NCBI RefSeq assembly: GCF_002929295.1
Contig: NZ_PJIM01000003.1
Span: forward strand, 558,001-622,000
Reading direction: 5' to 3'
Length of the DNA stretch: 64,000 bases
From: Arthrobacter sp. SX1312
GTDB taxonomy: Bacteria > Actinomycetota > Actinomycetes > Actinomycetales > Micrococcaceae
The notes beneath the pieces are model-generated. The model was not told the DNA's origin. It saw only the letters and a list, made by a program, of their open reading frames with translations, and did not search any database. Of the stretch, positions 17,801 to 26,130 are shown in pieces. Within the stretch, counting starts at the first letter, position 1. The number at the start of each line of letters is the position of its first letter. The position numbers and the translations under genes were made by a program.

Positions 17801-18419
17801 GTTCGGGTACTTCCTCGCGGACACCTGGCGCATGCACCCGGACCTGTGCCGCGCGGTGTCGGCCTTCGCGTACGACGGCCGGCTGACCACGGCTGCAGCA
17901 GCGCGCGGGCGGCGCCTGGAGGGTGCTCGACCCGGCATCGAATGCGTCATGGTCGACCATGAGGGCAACGCGACGGCCTCGGCGGAGGAGGCAGCGGAGG
18001 TCGTCGAGCAGGTGCGGCGCCACCTCGGCCTGGCCTGGACCCCCGTGCCGGGTACCGTCCCGCGCCCGCTCGCGCAGGAGGACATCCTCGTGGTCGCGCC
18101 GTACAACGCCCAGGTGCAGCTCACCCGGCAGGCACTGCGGACGGCCGGGTTCGGGGACGTCCGGGTGGGCACCGTGGACAGGTTCCAGGGTCAGCAGGCC
18201 GTCGTCGTGATCGTCACCATGACGGCGTCCTCCGCCGCGGAGGCACCCCGCGGCATCGGGTTCCTGCTCAACCGCAACCGGGTCAACGTCGCGGTCTCGC
18301 GGGGGCAGTGGCGCGCCGTCGTCGTCAGGTCCCCGCGGCTGACCGAGCACATGCCCTCCACGCCGGCCGCCCTGGAGGAACTCGGTGCGTTCATCGGCCT
18401 CTGCGACGGGGAGGGCTGA
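14844..18419 (+). CDS. TM0106 family RecB-like nuclease fused to superfamily 1 helicase
   Basis: A 1191-residue multidomain protein. The N-terminal part resembles a PD-(D/E)xK RecB-like nuclease (GRSDFLVRQDD, VWDTKLARHAK near residues 135-160) followed by a cysteine cluster CGRCDYC at about 236. A YprB-type RNase H-like exonuclease domain follows (DIFFDFEGDPLW near 343, DYNRYDCLSTL near 520). The C-terminal third is an SF1 helicase: Walker A GPPGTGKT near 823, Walker B VIDEAGQFS near 925, then the Dna2/Upf1-like motifs RFGYFLADTWRMHP and TVDRFQGQQA. Such proteins are thought to process DNA or RNA ends in repair; no substrate is proven. The start ATG was chosen at MFLLDAHG because the family begins there. 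Confidence 0.87.
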   Translation: MFLLDAHGAPDATPPDLVFSATDLVTASECGYRLLRILDEKLGRAPRAHFPVDGMLQRAAALGDVHEHRVLDELVAEHGLWSPGNVSGVYDVEPAASLDRATLEAKHEESLRALRSGAAVVFQAAFFDGMFHGRSDFLVRQDDGAYAVWDTKLARHAKVGALLQLAAYGDQLQAAGIPTADEVTLVLGDRRRSTHRLPDLLPVFRERRTRFLELVHGHRRQADPVGWGAPGVAACGRCDYCAEQVLASRDLLLVAGMTGERRARLQSQGVTTIDDLAALPDRPEDAALTRLQEQARLQVGAIAVDGGVTYRDAEGTERTLSYRVLPQHTLGALPAPSRGDIFFDFEGDPLWQDPEDGSWGIEYLFGVVEQPDRDGEPPFRPFWAHSRAEERAAFVRFLEYVRQRRLQYPDLHVYHYAAYEKSALRRLSLVHVIGEDAVDTLLREGVLVDLYETVRRSLRISERSYGLKKLEPLYLGGSLRSGDVTDAGASIVAYAAYCAARDAGDGAAAAEILAGITDYNRYDCLSTLGLRDWLLSLGQRHALPGVAGLPSAAPAPAPVPDAEDLPAYGPAPEEARLLAYLADLPTGTGRGADQQAIALVAAAVGYHRRERKQFWWSHFDRLAAPAHAWDTARDVLVFRTLEVVQDWARPTSRSNPVRLLKATGTLTAGADVREGSTYFAIYDAPVPPDADSIDGGGTGRGGWFGVEVTELSEDADGVATVVFREKLRRGAPERPELPLALAPDQPLMTRSMQDALAALADRVGRSLPGVPGDPALDLLRRVPPRLAGGAEPPTAPLHGNGYAEGITAALHLLEDSYLAVQGPPGTGKTHVGADVVSRLVHLGWKVGVVAQSHAVVENLLCRAIEAGVPADQVAKRTETPDTPWTQRSDDDVARLIGGPGGCLVGGTAWTMTGSKVPVHSLDLLVIDEAGQFSLANTMAVARAARRLLLLGDPQQLPQVTQGVHPEPVDGSALGWLSAGHATLPGRFGYFLADTWRMHPDLCRAVSAFAYDGRLTTAAAARGRRLEGARPGIECVMVDHEGNATASAEEAAEVVEQVRRHLGLAWTPVPGTVPRPLAQEDILVVAPYNAQVQLTRQALRTAGFGDVRVGTVDRFQGQQAVVVIVTMTASSAAEAPRGIGFLLNRNRVNVAVSRGQWRAVVVRSPRLTEHMPSTPAALEELGAFIGLCDGEG

Positions 18420-18532
18420 GACCTCCCACGCCCCGCCCGGAGGCGGCCTGGTTCATCGGGCGGCACAGCGGCAGCGGCCGGATGCCGGAGTCGGACCCGC
18501 CCGGCGGCGCGGCAGATGCGGGTTAACGAAGA

Positions 18533-18560
18533 AGCAGGCCGGACCGAGGTCCGACCTGCT
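18533..18560 (-). terminator. terminator of the cold-shock gene
   Basis: An 11-bp near-perfect stem (AGCAGG-CGGAC with one C/A mismatch) with loop CGAG, followed on the minus strand by TTCTTCGTT. It is downstream of the csp stop and can also limit read-through from the plus-strand helicase gene. Confidence 0.7.
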
Positions 18561-18593
18561 ACTCGCGAAAAGATCTAGTGGAAGATCCGAGCC

Positions 18594-18797
18594 TTAGAGG
18601 GGCTGGATGTTCGACGCCTGAGGACCCTTGGGGCCCTGCTCGGTGTCGAAGCTGACCTTCTGGTTCTCGTCAAGCGAGCGGTAGCCGCTCGCATTGATGG
18701 CGGAGAAGTGTGCGAACACGTCTGCGCTTCCGTCGTCGGGAGCAATGAATCCAAAGCCCTTTTCAGCGTTGAACCACTTCACGGTACCTGTTGCCAT
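18594..18797 (-). CDS. cspA: cold-shock protein (CspA family)
   Basis: A 67-residue single CSD protein. Both nucleic-acid-binding motifs are present: RNP1 KGFGFI and RNP2 VFAHF, within the usual [20 protein letters not shown] start. It binds single-stranded RNA or DNA and works as an RNA chaperone during cold or growth transition. The ribosome site AGAAGGA is good. About 200 bases upstream are gene-free; much of this is AU-richer than the surroundings and probably forms the long structured 5' leader usual for csp genes. Confidence 0.95.
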   Translation of the reverse strand: MATGTVKWFNAEKGFGFIAPDDGSADVFAHFSAINASGYRSLDENQKVSFDTEQGPKGPQASNIQPL

Positions 18798-19001
18798 TTT
18801 TGTTTATCCTTCTGAAATTCAGACGCACTCCGACTTTCGGAGCGCCCCAGTCGCGGCGTGCTTGTCCGCTTTTTCAGAGACACGATCCGTCCCGTAAGGG
18901 CCAGACCGCGTGAAATACAAATGCGCAACACTACAACCGACACCCACTTAACCAAACCTTGGAGGGTAATGGCAAGCAGGAAGCCAAAGTTCTTTGATCG
19001 G

Positions 19002-19997
19002 CTACCCTTGCGCGGCGACCGGATGCATCGCATCGGCCAGCAGTTCGAAGGAGCGCAGCCACGCGTCGGTGCTCTCCGCCTGGGTCGCGACGATGAGCTC
19101 GTCGGCCCCGAACCGCTCGGCGAACTGCTCCAGGTAGTCGCGGACGACGTCGGGCGTGCCGACGGCGCTGTACCGTGCCATCCCGGCCATCTGCTGACCG
19201 GCCGGCGACGCGAGGATGGCCTCGGACTCCTCCCGCGTGAAGGTCTGCCCACGGCCCAGGAGCAGGCTCACACGGCGCAGCATGCCCTCGTGGAACTCGT
19301 GGTGGGCGTCGTTCGCGCTGTCCGCCGCGATCACGTTCACGCCGGCGATGAAGTGCGGCTCCGAGGACTGCGCGGACGGCGTGAACTCCCGGCGGTAGAT
19401 GGCAGCGGCGTCCTGCAGCGCCTGGGGGGCGAAGTGCGACGCGAAGGCGAAGGGCAGGCCCAGGGCCGCAGCGAGCCGCGCACCGAACAGCGAGGACCCG
19501 AGGATGTAGAGCGGGACATTGGTGCCCTTGCCCGGGGTCGCCTGGACACCGGGCACGCGGCTCTCGCCGCTCAGGTAGCCCTGCAGCTCCTGGACGTCCT
19601 GCGGGAAGCTGTCGGCAGCCATGGGGTCGCGGCGCAGGGCGCGCGCCGTGACCTGGTCGCTGCCGGGGGCCCGTCCGAGGCCGAGGTCGATCCGGCCCGG
19701 GTGCAGGCTCTCGAGAGTGCCGAACTGCTCGGCGATGGTGAGCGGTGAGTGGTTGGGCAGCATCACACCTCCCGAGCCGAGACGGATGGTGGACGTGTGC
19801 GCGGCGACATGGGCGATGAGCACGCTCGTGGCGGAGGACGCGATGCTGCCCATGTTGTGGTGCTCCGCGTACCAGATGCGGCGGTATCCCCACCGCTCGG
19901 CGTGCTGCGCGAGCGAGACGCTCGAGGCGAAGGTCTCTGCCGGCGTGGAGCCTTCAGCGACCTGCGCCAGATCCAGGATGGACAGGGGGACGGACAT
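19002..19997 (-). CDS. LLM class flavin-dependent oxidoreductase
   Basis: A 331-residue bacterial luciferase-like (TIM-barrel) flavin enzyme of the MsnO8/alkanal-monooxygenase-like group. Diagnostic segments are [14 protein letters not shown] (flavin/substrate pocket), [26 protein letters not shown] and [20 protein letters not shown]. It would use reduced FMN or F420 on an unknown substrate. GGAAGG before the ATG at 19997 supports this start over longer versions. It is followed on the other side by the GntR gene of the amine operon, but on the same strand and 158 bases away, so co-regulation is uncertain. Confidence 0.87.
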   Translation of the reverse strand: MSVPLSILDLAQVAEGSTPAETFASSVSLAQHAERWGYRRIWYAEHHNMGSIASSATSVLIAHVAAHTSTIRLGSGGVMLPNHSPLTIAEQFGTLESLHPGRIDLGLGRAPGSDQVTARALRRDPMAADSFPQDVQELQGYLSGESRVPGVQATPGKGTNVPLYILGSSLFGARLAAALGLPFAFASHFAPQALQDAAAIYRREFTPSAQSSEPHFIAGVNVIAADSANDAHHEFHEGMLRRVSLLLGRGQTFTREESEAILASPAGQQMAGMARYSAVGTPDVVRDYLEQFAERFGADELIVATQAESTDAWLRSFELLADAMHPVAAQG

Positions 19998-20155
19998 GGG
20001 TGCACCTTCCGGTTCTCGACGACCGCGACGGGGTGTGTCGCGGGTCTTCTCAGGGAACGGTTGCCCGGGTGTATCTATTTCCCGCGCGGGCAGGGACAGC
20101 GCCACGGAGGAAGCCGCGGAGGCCCGGGGCGCGGCCCGGGCGAGCACGGGAGTCG

Positions 20156-20899
20156 CTACGCCCCCTCCGCATCGCCGTCCGCCTCGTCGAGGAGGAACCC
20201 CCGCAGGAGGGCAGCGGTGCCCTCGAGGTGGGCGGTCATCTCGGCCTGCGCGCGCTCCGGGTTGCCCCCGAGCACCGCCTTCACGATGGCGGCGTGCTGC
20301 CGGTTGGAATGGCTGATGTTCGCCGCCAGGAAAGGGATGCGGTCGAGCATGTCGTTGGTCCTGGACCGCGCCTGGGCCACGGCGAGCGCCAACGACGGCG
20401 ACCCCGCCACCTCGGCGATGGCGAGATGCAGCCGGGCGTCGAGGGGGCGATACCGGGCTGCGTCGGCGTCGTCCACCGCCTGCAGTGCTCCGAGCAGGTC
20501 ACGGCGCGACTCCTCCGAACACGCCCGCTGGGCGGCGAGGCGGGCTGCGCCGGGCTCGACGACGGCACGGAAGGCGAGGACGTCCTCCACCTCGGAACGG
20601 CGCAGGGAGGCGGGGCTGTCGCCGCCGGCCGGCAGCGACGCACTGACGACGGCGCCTCCGTAGCGGCCGCGCTGGACGGTGAGGTAGCCCGCGGTCTGCA
20701 GGTCGGCGAGCCCGTCGCGCAGGGTGGAACGGGAGACGCCCAGGTGCTCGGCGAGATCCCGCTCGGGCGGAAGCCGTGACCCGGCGGGGAACACGCCCAG
20801 CTTGATGGCATGCAGGAGACGTTCGACCGTCTCCTCGAACGCGTTCCCCCTGCGTGCCGGCTGGATGAGCCGGAAAACAGGATCCGCAGGGTCGCTCAT
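20156..20899 (-). CDS. FadR/GntR family (FCD) transcriptional regulator
   Basis: A 247-residue GntR-family regulator. The N-terminal winged helix (about 20-85, [42 protein letters not shown]) is followed by an all-helical FCD ligand domain (about 105-225), where conserved Asp and His residues usually bind a metal and a carboxylate effector. It diverges from the permease-led amine operon; the 20-bp perfect palindrome between them is the obvious operator. It therefore most likely controls that operon in response to an intermediate of the pathway. Confidence 0.9.
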   Translation of the reverse strand: MSDPADPVFRLIQPARRGNAFEETVERLLHAIKLGVFPAGSRLPPERDLAEHLGVSRSTLRDGLADLQTAGYLTVQRGRYGGAVVSASLPAGGDSPASLRRSEVEDVLAFRAVVEPGAARLAAQRACSEESRRDLLGALQAVDDADAARYRPLDARLHLAIAEVAGSPSLALAVAQARSRTNDMLDRIPFLAANISHSNRQHAAIVKAVLGGNPERAQAEMTAHLEGTAALLRGFLLDEADGDAEGA

Positions 20900-20954
20900 G
20901 CTTCCAGCTTACGCACCGGCCGGCGGCCCTCATCCCCGCCGGTCGGCAGCCCTC

Positions 20955-20960
20955 TTGACG
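20955..20960 (+). promoter_or_regulatory. candidate -35 box TTGACG of the amine-utilisation operon
   Basis: TTGACG is a good -35 hexamer in the intergenic region, pointing toward the permease. No clean -10 box is seen at 17 bases; the palindrome at 20995-21014 lies downstream where it could block initiation or elongation. Confidence 0.35.
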
Positions 20961-20994
20961 AACCGGATCGGGGGGACGAGCATTAGGGCACTCT

Positions 20995-21014
20995 TTGGAC
21001 TGATATCAGTCCAA
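20995..21014. promoter_or_regulatory. 20-bp perfect palindromic operator TTGGACTGATATCAGTCCAA
   Basis: All 20 positions are symmetric. The half-site TTGGAC fits the T-G-G-N-C-C-A style of FCD-type GntR regulators. It lies between the divergent GntR regulator and the permease gene and is most likely the binding site of that regulator. Confidence 0.8.
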
Positions 21015-21094
21015 TGCTGTCGGCGTGGATCCGCTCCGTCGAGAAAGGCCTGCCCTACCCGTCCTCCATCCGGCCGTCCAACCAAGGGGTACAC

Positions 21095-22528
21095 GTGGCA
21101 CACAGGAACATCGATTACACCGCCGTCGACGACCAGTACCACAAGCACCGGAAGCTGAAGAGCGGGGCCGCCGGCTGGGTCCTGCTGGCCGGGCTCGGGG
21201 TCGCCTACGTCATCTCGGGGGACTTCTCCGGCTGGAACCTCGGACTCGCGGAAGGCGGGTGGGGCGGCCTGCTCATCGCCTTCATCCTGATGGGCATCAT
21301 GTACACCTGCATGGTGTTCGGCCTGGCGGAGATGTCGTCGACGCTCCCGACGGCCGGTGCCGGCTACGGGTTCGCCCGCCGCGCCCTCGGTCCGCTCGGA
21401 GGCTTCGCCACGGGGATGGCGGTACTCATCGAGTACGCGGTCGCGCCCGCCGCGATCGCCACGTTCATCGGCGGGTACATCGAGGCGCTCGGGCTCTTCG
21501 GCATCACCAACTCGTGGCCGGTCTACCTCGTCACCTACGTGGTGTTCATCGGGATCCACCTCTGGGGCGTCGGCGAGGCGCTCAAGCTGATCTTCGGCAT
21601 CACCGTGGTCGCCGTCGTCGCCCTGGTGGTGACCGTCGTCGGGCTGCTGCCGCATTTCGACACCGCGAACCTGTTCGACATCGTCCCCGACGGGTCGGCC
21701 GGATCGTCGGCCTTCCTGCCGTACGGGTTCTCCGGTGTCCTCGCCGCGCTGGTGTTCGGGATCTGGTTCTTCCTGGCCATCGAGGGCGTCCCCCTCGCCG
21801 CCGAGGAATCCAGCGACCCGAAACGGGACATGCCGCGCGGCATCATCGTCGCCATGCTGCTGCTCCTGGTCTTCGGCGCGCTCATGCTCTTCCTGGTACC
21901 GGGGGCGGCAGGCGCCGAAGCGATGGGCCAGTCGGACTCCCCGCTCCCTGAAGCGCTGCGGGCGGCAGCGGGCGGGGACTCCGCCCTCGCCGACTTCGTC
22001 AACTACGCAGGGCTCGCGGGCCTCGTGGCCAGCTTCTTCTCGATCGTCTACGCCTACTCGCGGCAGCTCTTCGCCCTCTCGAGGGCCGGCTACCTCCCCC
22101 GCGTCCTCTCCCTCACCTCGAAGCGCCACACCCCGTGGGTGGCTCTTATCGTCCCGGGGACCATCGGTTTCCTGCTCGCCGCCCTGACCGGCAACGGCGG
22201 GCTCCTCATCAACATCGCCGTCTTCGGTGCCACCGTGTCCTACGTCCTGCTGAACCTGTCGCACATCCTCCTGAGGTTCAGGGAACCCGGGCTCGAGCGG
22301 GGATACCGCACGCCGGGCGGGGTGGTCACGACGGGCATCGCCCTCGTCCTCGCCGTCATCGCCCTGGTGGCCACCTTCTTCGTCGACATCCTCGCTGCCT
22401 CCATCACCGCCGCCATCTTCCTCGGTGCCCTCGCCTACTTCTGGTTCTACAGCCGCCACCACCTGGTGGCGAGCGCCCCCGAGGAGGAATTCGCCCTGCT
22501 GGAGAAGGAGGAGCAGGACCTGGCCTGA
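21095..22528 (+). CDS. eat: APC family permease, ethanolamine permease type
   Basis: A 477-residue amino acid/polyamine/organocation transporter with about 12 membrane helices. The N-terminal stretch LKSGAAGWVLLAGLGVAYVI and the following SGDFSGWNLGLAEGGWGGLL are characteristic of the Eat ethanolamine permease group; AEMSSTLPTAGAGYGFARRALGP and the EYAVAPAAIATFIGGY helix also fit. GTG at 21095 is chosen because AAGGGG sits just before it and the conserved part begins soon after. It heads an operon with glutamine-synthetase-like, gamma-glutamyl hydrolase, aldehyde dehydrogenase and SDR genes, so the imported substrate is an amine. Confidence 0.85.
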   Translation: MAHRNIDYTAVDDQYHKHRKLKSGAAGWVLLAGLGVAYVISGDFSGWNLGLAEGGWGGLLIAFILMGIMYTCMVFGLAEMSSTLPTAGAGYGFARRALGPLGGFATGMAVLIEYAVAPAAIATFIGGYIEALGLFGITNSWPVYLVTYVVFIGIHLWGVGEALKLIFGITVVAVVALVVTVVGLLPHFDTANLFDIVPDGSAGSSAFLPYGFSGVLAALVFGIWFFLAIEGVPLAAEESSDPKRDMPRGIIVAMLLLLVFGALMLFLVPGAAGAEAMGQSDSPLPEALRAAAGGDSALADFVNYAGLAGLVASFFSIVYAYSRQLFALSRAGYLPRVLSLTSKRHTPWVALIVPGTIGFLLAALTGNGGLLINIAVFGATVSYVLLNLSHILLRFREPGLERGYRTPGGVVTTGIALVLAVIALVATFFVDILAASITAAIFLGALAYFWFYSRHHLVASAPEEEFALLEKEEQDLA

Positions 22529-22573
22529 CCCGACCCCACCCGCGACGCCACCCCACCCGACAGAAGGAAGCTC

Positions 22574-23947
22574 ATGGACCCGCATCCCCGCAGTGAACGC
22601 ATGCTCACCGTCGACCAGCTCACCTCGGCCGTCGAGGCAGGTGAAATCGACTCGGTGGTCCTGGCGTTCACCGACATGCAGGGCAGATTGCAGGGCAAGG
22701 TGATCCACGGCCGGTTCTTCCTCGACACGGTCCTCGGCCACGGCACGGAGGGATGCAACTACCTGCTGGCAGTCGATACCGACATGAACACCGTGGAAGG
22801 CTATGCGATGTCGAGTTGGGACACCGGGTACGGGGACATGGTGTTCGACCTCGACCTCGACACCATCCGGCGCCTCCCCTATCGGGAGGGCACGGTGATG
22901 ATCCAGTCGGACCTGTCCTTCACCACCGGCGAACCGGTCCGGGTCGCCCCGCGCAGCATCCTCAAGGCGCAGGCCGCGAGGGCCGCGGACCGCGGTATGC
23001 GGGCGTTCTCGGGGACGGAGCTCGAGTTCATCATCTACAACGACTCGTTCGAGGACGCCGGCCTCAAGCACTACCGCGATCTCATTCCCGCCAACCAGTA
23101 CAACGTCGACTACTCGATCCTGGGGTCCCTGCGCGTCGAACCGCTCCTGCGGGACATCCGCAATGCGATGTACCAGGCGGGCATGATCGTCGAGTCGGCC
23201 AAGGGCGAATGCAACTTCGGTCAGCACGAGATCGCGTTCAAGTACGACGACGTCGTCGTGACGGCCGACAACCACAGTGTCTACAAACTGTCGGCGAAGG
23301 AGATCGCATCCCAGCGGGGCCAGTCGGTGACCTTCATGGCCAAGCCGAACCAGAGGGAGGGCTCCTCCTGCCACATCCACATGTCCCTCCGGAGCGACGA
23401 CGGCGGACTCGTGTTCTGGGACGAGGCCGGGAACCAGCGCACGCCGCTCTACGACCACTTCATCGCGGGGGTGCTCGCGACCATGCGCGAGTTCACGCTC
23501 TTCTACGCGCCCAACATCAACTCCTACAAGCGCTTCTCCAAAGGCTCCTTCGCACCGACGGCGGTCGCCTGGGGGCTGGACAACCGGACCTGCTCGGTCC
23601 GCCTCGTGGGCCACGGCTCCTCCGCCCGCCTGGAGAACCGGGTCCCGGGCGCGGATGCGAACCCCTACCTCGCACTCGCGGCGATGCTCGCCGGCGGACT
23701 GTACGGCGTCGAGAACGAACTGGAGCTGCCACCACGGATGGACGGCAACGCCTACCTGTCCGACGCCGACCACGTGCCCGCCACGATGCAGGAGGCCCGT
23801 GACCTCTTCGCCGGCTCCGCGATCGCGCGGGAGGTCTTCGGCGAGGAGGTGGTGGAGCACTACACCCACTATGCCGACGTCGAGCTGGCGCAGTTCAACG
23901 CGGCCGTGACGGACTGGGAAGTGCGGCGCGGGTTTGAACGACACTAG
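22574..23947 (+). CDS. glutamine synthetase family gamma-glutamylamine ligase (GlnA4/PuuA-like)
   Basis: A 457-residue type-I glutamine synthetase fold protein, probably an ATP-dependent ligase joining glutamate to an amine instead of ammonia. Core motifs are present: SGTELEFIIY (metal Glu), AKGECNFGQHEI, GSSCHIHMSL, INSYKRF and RLENRVPGADANPYLALAA. Position behind an ethanolamine-type permease and before a gamma-glutamyl hydrolase argues against a nitrogen-assimilating GlnA and for a gamma-glutamylethanolamide or gamma-glutamylpolyamine synthetase, as known for GlnA4 and GlnA3 of Streptomyces coelicolor and PuuA of E. coli. Discrimination needs the amine pocket residues. AAGGAAG precedes the ATG. 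Confidence 0.85.
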   Translation: MDPHPRSERMLTVDQLTSAVEAGEIDSVVLAFTDMQGRLQGKVIHGRFFLDTVLGHGTEGCNYLLAVDTDMNTVEGYAMSSWDTGYGDMVFDLDLDTIRRLPYREGTVMIQSDLSFTTGEPVRVAPRSILKAQAARAADRGMRAFSGTELEFIIYNDSFEDAGLKHYRDLIPANQYNVDYSILGSLRVEPLLRDIRNAMYQAGMIVESAKGECNFGQHEIAFKYDDVVVTADNHSVYKLSAKEIASQRGQSVTFMAKPNQREGSSCHIHMSLRSDDGGLVFWDEAGNQRTPLYDHFIAGVLATMREFTLFYAPNINSYKRFSKGSFAPTAVAWGLDNRTCSVRLVGHGSSARLENRVPGADANPYLALAAMLAGGLYGVENELELPPRMDGNAYLSDADHVPATMQEARDLFAGSAIAREVFGEEVVEHYTHYADVELAQFNAAVTDWEVRRGFERH

Positions 23948-23953
23948 GGCGTC

Positions 23954-24721
23954 ATGGTGACGACCGAGCCCGCACAGGGCACCTACCGCCCCAGGGTCGG
24001 CCTCACCACGTACTGGCAGTCCGCGGCCTGGGGTGTCTGGGACGGCACCGCGGCCATCGTGCCGGGCGCCTACGTGCGCGCCGTCGTGGACGCCGGCGGG
24101 AGCCCCCTCCTGCTGCCACCCGTGGGCACCGATCCGAGCGTCGTCGGCCTGCTCGACGGTCTGATCGTCATCGGCGGGGTCGACGTGGACCCAGTGCGCT
24201 ACGGCGCCGCGCCGCATCCGACCACCGTGTCCCAGCCGGAGCGCGACGACCACGACCTCGCCCTGACGCGGGCGGCGCTGGCCGCCGGCACACCCCTCTT
24301 CGCCATCTGCCGGGGCGCGCAGGTCCTCAATGTCGCCCTCGGCGGCACGCTGCACCAGCACCTGCCCGAGGTGCGGGAGGACGCAGCGCGGTATCAGCCC
24401 GCGCCGGGTGTCTTCGGCAGCGTCGACTTCACCACCGAACCGGGGTCCATCGCCCGGCAGCTGCTGGGGAAGCGGGCGTCGAGCCCGTGCTACCACCACC
24501 AGGGCCTGGACAGGATCGCCGACGGGCTGTGCGTGACGGCCCTGGCCGCGGACGGGACGGTGGAGGTCGTCGAAGCGGCCGTCGGGGGCCCTGTCGGCTG
24601 GACCCTCGGCGTCCAGTTCCATCCCGAGGAGAACGGGCAGGACAGGCGCCTGTTCGGCGGCTTCGTCGACGCTGCCCGCACCTACGCCTCCCGCCTCGCC
24701 CCTGAAAGGACCGCGTCATGA
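23954..24721 (+). CDS. gamma-glutamyl-gamma-aminobutyrate hydrolase family protein (PuuD-like)
   Basis: A 255-residue class I glutamine amidotransferase-like hydrolase. The triad is visible: Cys119 in FAICRGAQ, His223 and Glu225 in VQFHPEE. PuuD-type enzymes cleave the gamma-glutamyl amide at the end of the pathway, releasing glutamate and the oxidised amine-acid. Here the product would be glycine if the substrate is ethanolamine, or a GABA-like acid for putrescine. It starts 6 bases after the ligase gene and overlaps the aldehyde dehydrogenase by four bases (ATGA), so the genes are translationally coupled. Confidence 0.88.
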   Translation: MVTTEPAQGTYRPRVGLTTYWQSAAWGVWDGTAAIVPGAYVRAVVDAGGSPLLLPPVGTDPSVVGLLDGLIVIGGVDVDPVRYGAAPHPTTVSQPERDDHDLALTRAALAAGTPLFAICRGAQVLNVALGGTLHQHLPEVREDAARYQPAPGVFGSVDFTTEPGSIARQLLGKRASSPCYHHQGLDRIADGLCVTALAADGTVEVVEAAVGGPVGWTLGVQFHPEENGQDRRLFGGFVDAARTYASRLAPERTAS

Positions 24722-26100
24722 GCTCCACCCACCAGATCCTCGACCCCGCGACCGAGAAGGCCATCGGCACGGTCGCCATGGCGGGACCGGAGGACACGGA
24801 TGCCGCGATCCTGCGGGCGGCCGGCGCCTTCCCCGCCTGGCGGCAGGTGGCCCCGGCGGACCGTGCGCTGCTGCTCCGGCGGTTCGCCTCCGCCGTGGAT
24901 GCGGAGATCGAGGCGCTCGCCGCGCTCGAGGTGGCCAACGCCGGCCACACGATCGGGAATGCGCGCTGGGAGGCCGGCAACGTGCGTGACGTCCTGACGT
25001 ACTACTCGGCGGCCCCCGAACGCCATCTCGGGCAGCAGATCCCCGTCGCGGGCGGCGTGGATGTGACGTTCCACGAACCGCTCGGCGTCGTCGGCATCAT
25101 CGTGCCGTGGAACTTCCCCATGCCCATCGCAGCGTGGGGTTTCGCCCCGGCGCTCGCCGCCGGCAACACGGTGGTCCTGAAACCGGCCGAACTCACCCCC
25201 CTGACGGCGATACGGCTCGGTGAGCTCGCACTGCAGGCCGGGATCCCCGAGGGCGTGTTCACCGTCCTGCCGGGCAAGGGCTCCGTCGTCGGTGCACGCT
25301 TCGTCACCCACCCTGCGGTCCGCAAGGTCGTCTTCACCGGTTCCACCAGCGTGGGTAAGCAGATCATGGCGGGCTGCGCGGAACAGGTCAAGCGCGTGAC
25401 CCTCGAACTCGGCGGGAAGAGCGCCAACGTCATCTTCGCCGACGCAGACCTGGAGAAGGCCGCCGCCGCGGTACCCGACGGGGCCTTCGACAATGCCGGG
25501 CAGGACTGCTGCGCCCGGTCCCGGGTGCTCGTCCAGCGGTCCGTGTACGACGACGTCCTGAACATGCTGGGAACCGCGGTGGAATCCGTCAGGGTGGGCG
25601 ATCCGGGCCTGGAGGACACGCACATGGGTCCGCTGATCTCGGCCGCCCAGCGCGACGCCGTGGCGCGATTCGTCTACGACGCGGACGGGAGGACCGTGGC
25701 CGACGTCGCCTTCCAGGGCGCCGCCCCCGACGGACCCGGCTTCTGGTTCCCGCCCACCGTCATCACGCCCTCGGATCCCCGGTCCGCCGCCTTCACGGAG
25801 GAGATCTTCGGCCCGGTGGTCTGCGTCGTCCCGTTCGAGGACGAAGCGGATGCCGTCCGGCTCGCCAACGACTCGGCCTACGGACTGTCCGGATCCATCT
25901 GGACGCGCGACGTGGGCCGCGCGCTCCGCGTCTCACGGGCCATCGACGCGGGGAACCTCTCCGTGAATTCGCACTCCTCCGTCCGGTATTCCACGCCGTT
26001 CGGCGGCTTCAAGCAGTCCGGCCTCGGCCGGGAACTGGGCCCCCAGGCCCTGGACGCGTTCAGCGAGACCAAGAACGTCTTCATAGCCACCGACGCCTGA
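24718..26100 (+). CDS. NAD(P)-dependent aldehyde dehydrogenase (PuuC-like role)
   Basis: A 460-residue aldehyde dehydrogenase. The Rossmann/catalytic markers are VPWNFPMP (Asn132), FTGSTSVGK, the general base Glu230 in LELGGKSA and the nucleophile Cys264 in GQDCC. Within the operon it would oxidise a gamma-glutamyl aldehyde to the gamma-glutamyl acid before hydrolysis. AAAGGA before ATG and the ATGA overlap with the hydrolase gene fix the start. The second Cys265 next to the nucleophile is common in betaine and gamma-glutamyl-aldehyde dehydrogenases. Confidence 0.92.
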   Translation: MSSTHQILDPATEKAIGTVAMAGPEDTDAAILRAAGAFPAWRQVAPADRALLLRRFASAVDAEIEALAALEVANAGHTIGNARWEAGNVRDVLTYYSAAPERHLGQQIPVAGGVDVTFHEPLGVVGIIVPWNFPMPIAAWGFAPALAAGNTVVLKPAELTPLTAIRLGELALQAGIPEGVFTVLPGKGSVVGARFVTHPAVRKVVFTGSTSVGKQIMAGCAEQVKRVTLELGGKSANVIFADADLEKAAAAVPDGAFDNAGQDCCARSRVLVQRSVYDDVLNMLGTAVESVRVGDPGLEDTHMGPLISAAQRDAVARFVYDADGRTVADVAFQGAAPDGPGFWFPPTVITPSDPRSAAFTEEIFGPVVCVVPFEDEADAVRLANDSAYGLSGSIWTRDVGRALRVSRAIDAGNLSVNSHSSVRYSTPFGGFKQSGLGRELGPQALDAFSETKNVFIATDA

Positions 26101-26130
26101 GTGGCGTCCATCCGACCAGAAGGAGTGCCC

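Noticed and set aside
14697-18350. Open minus-strand frame of over 1200 codons antisense to the TM0106 gene, and a similar long antisense frame at 20930-24622
   Set aside because: At 70% GC stop codons are rare on the opposite strand of real genes. The translations are low-complexity Arg/Gly/Val/His-rich without recognisable domains, while the plus-strand proteins carry full catalytic motifs.
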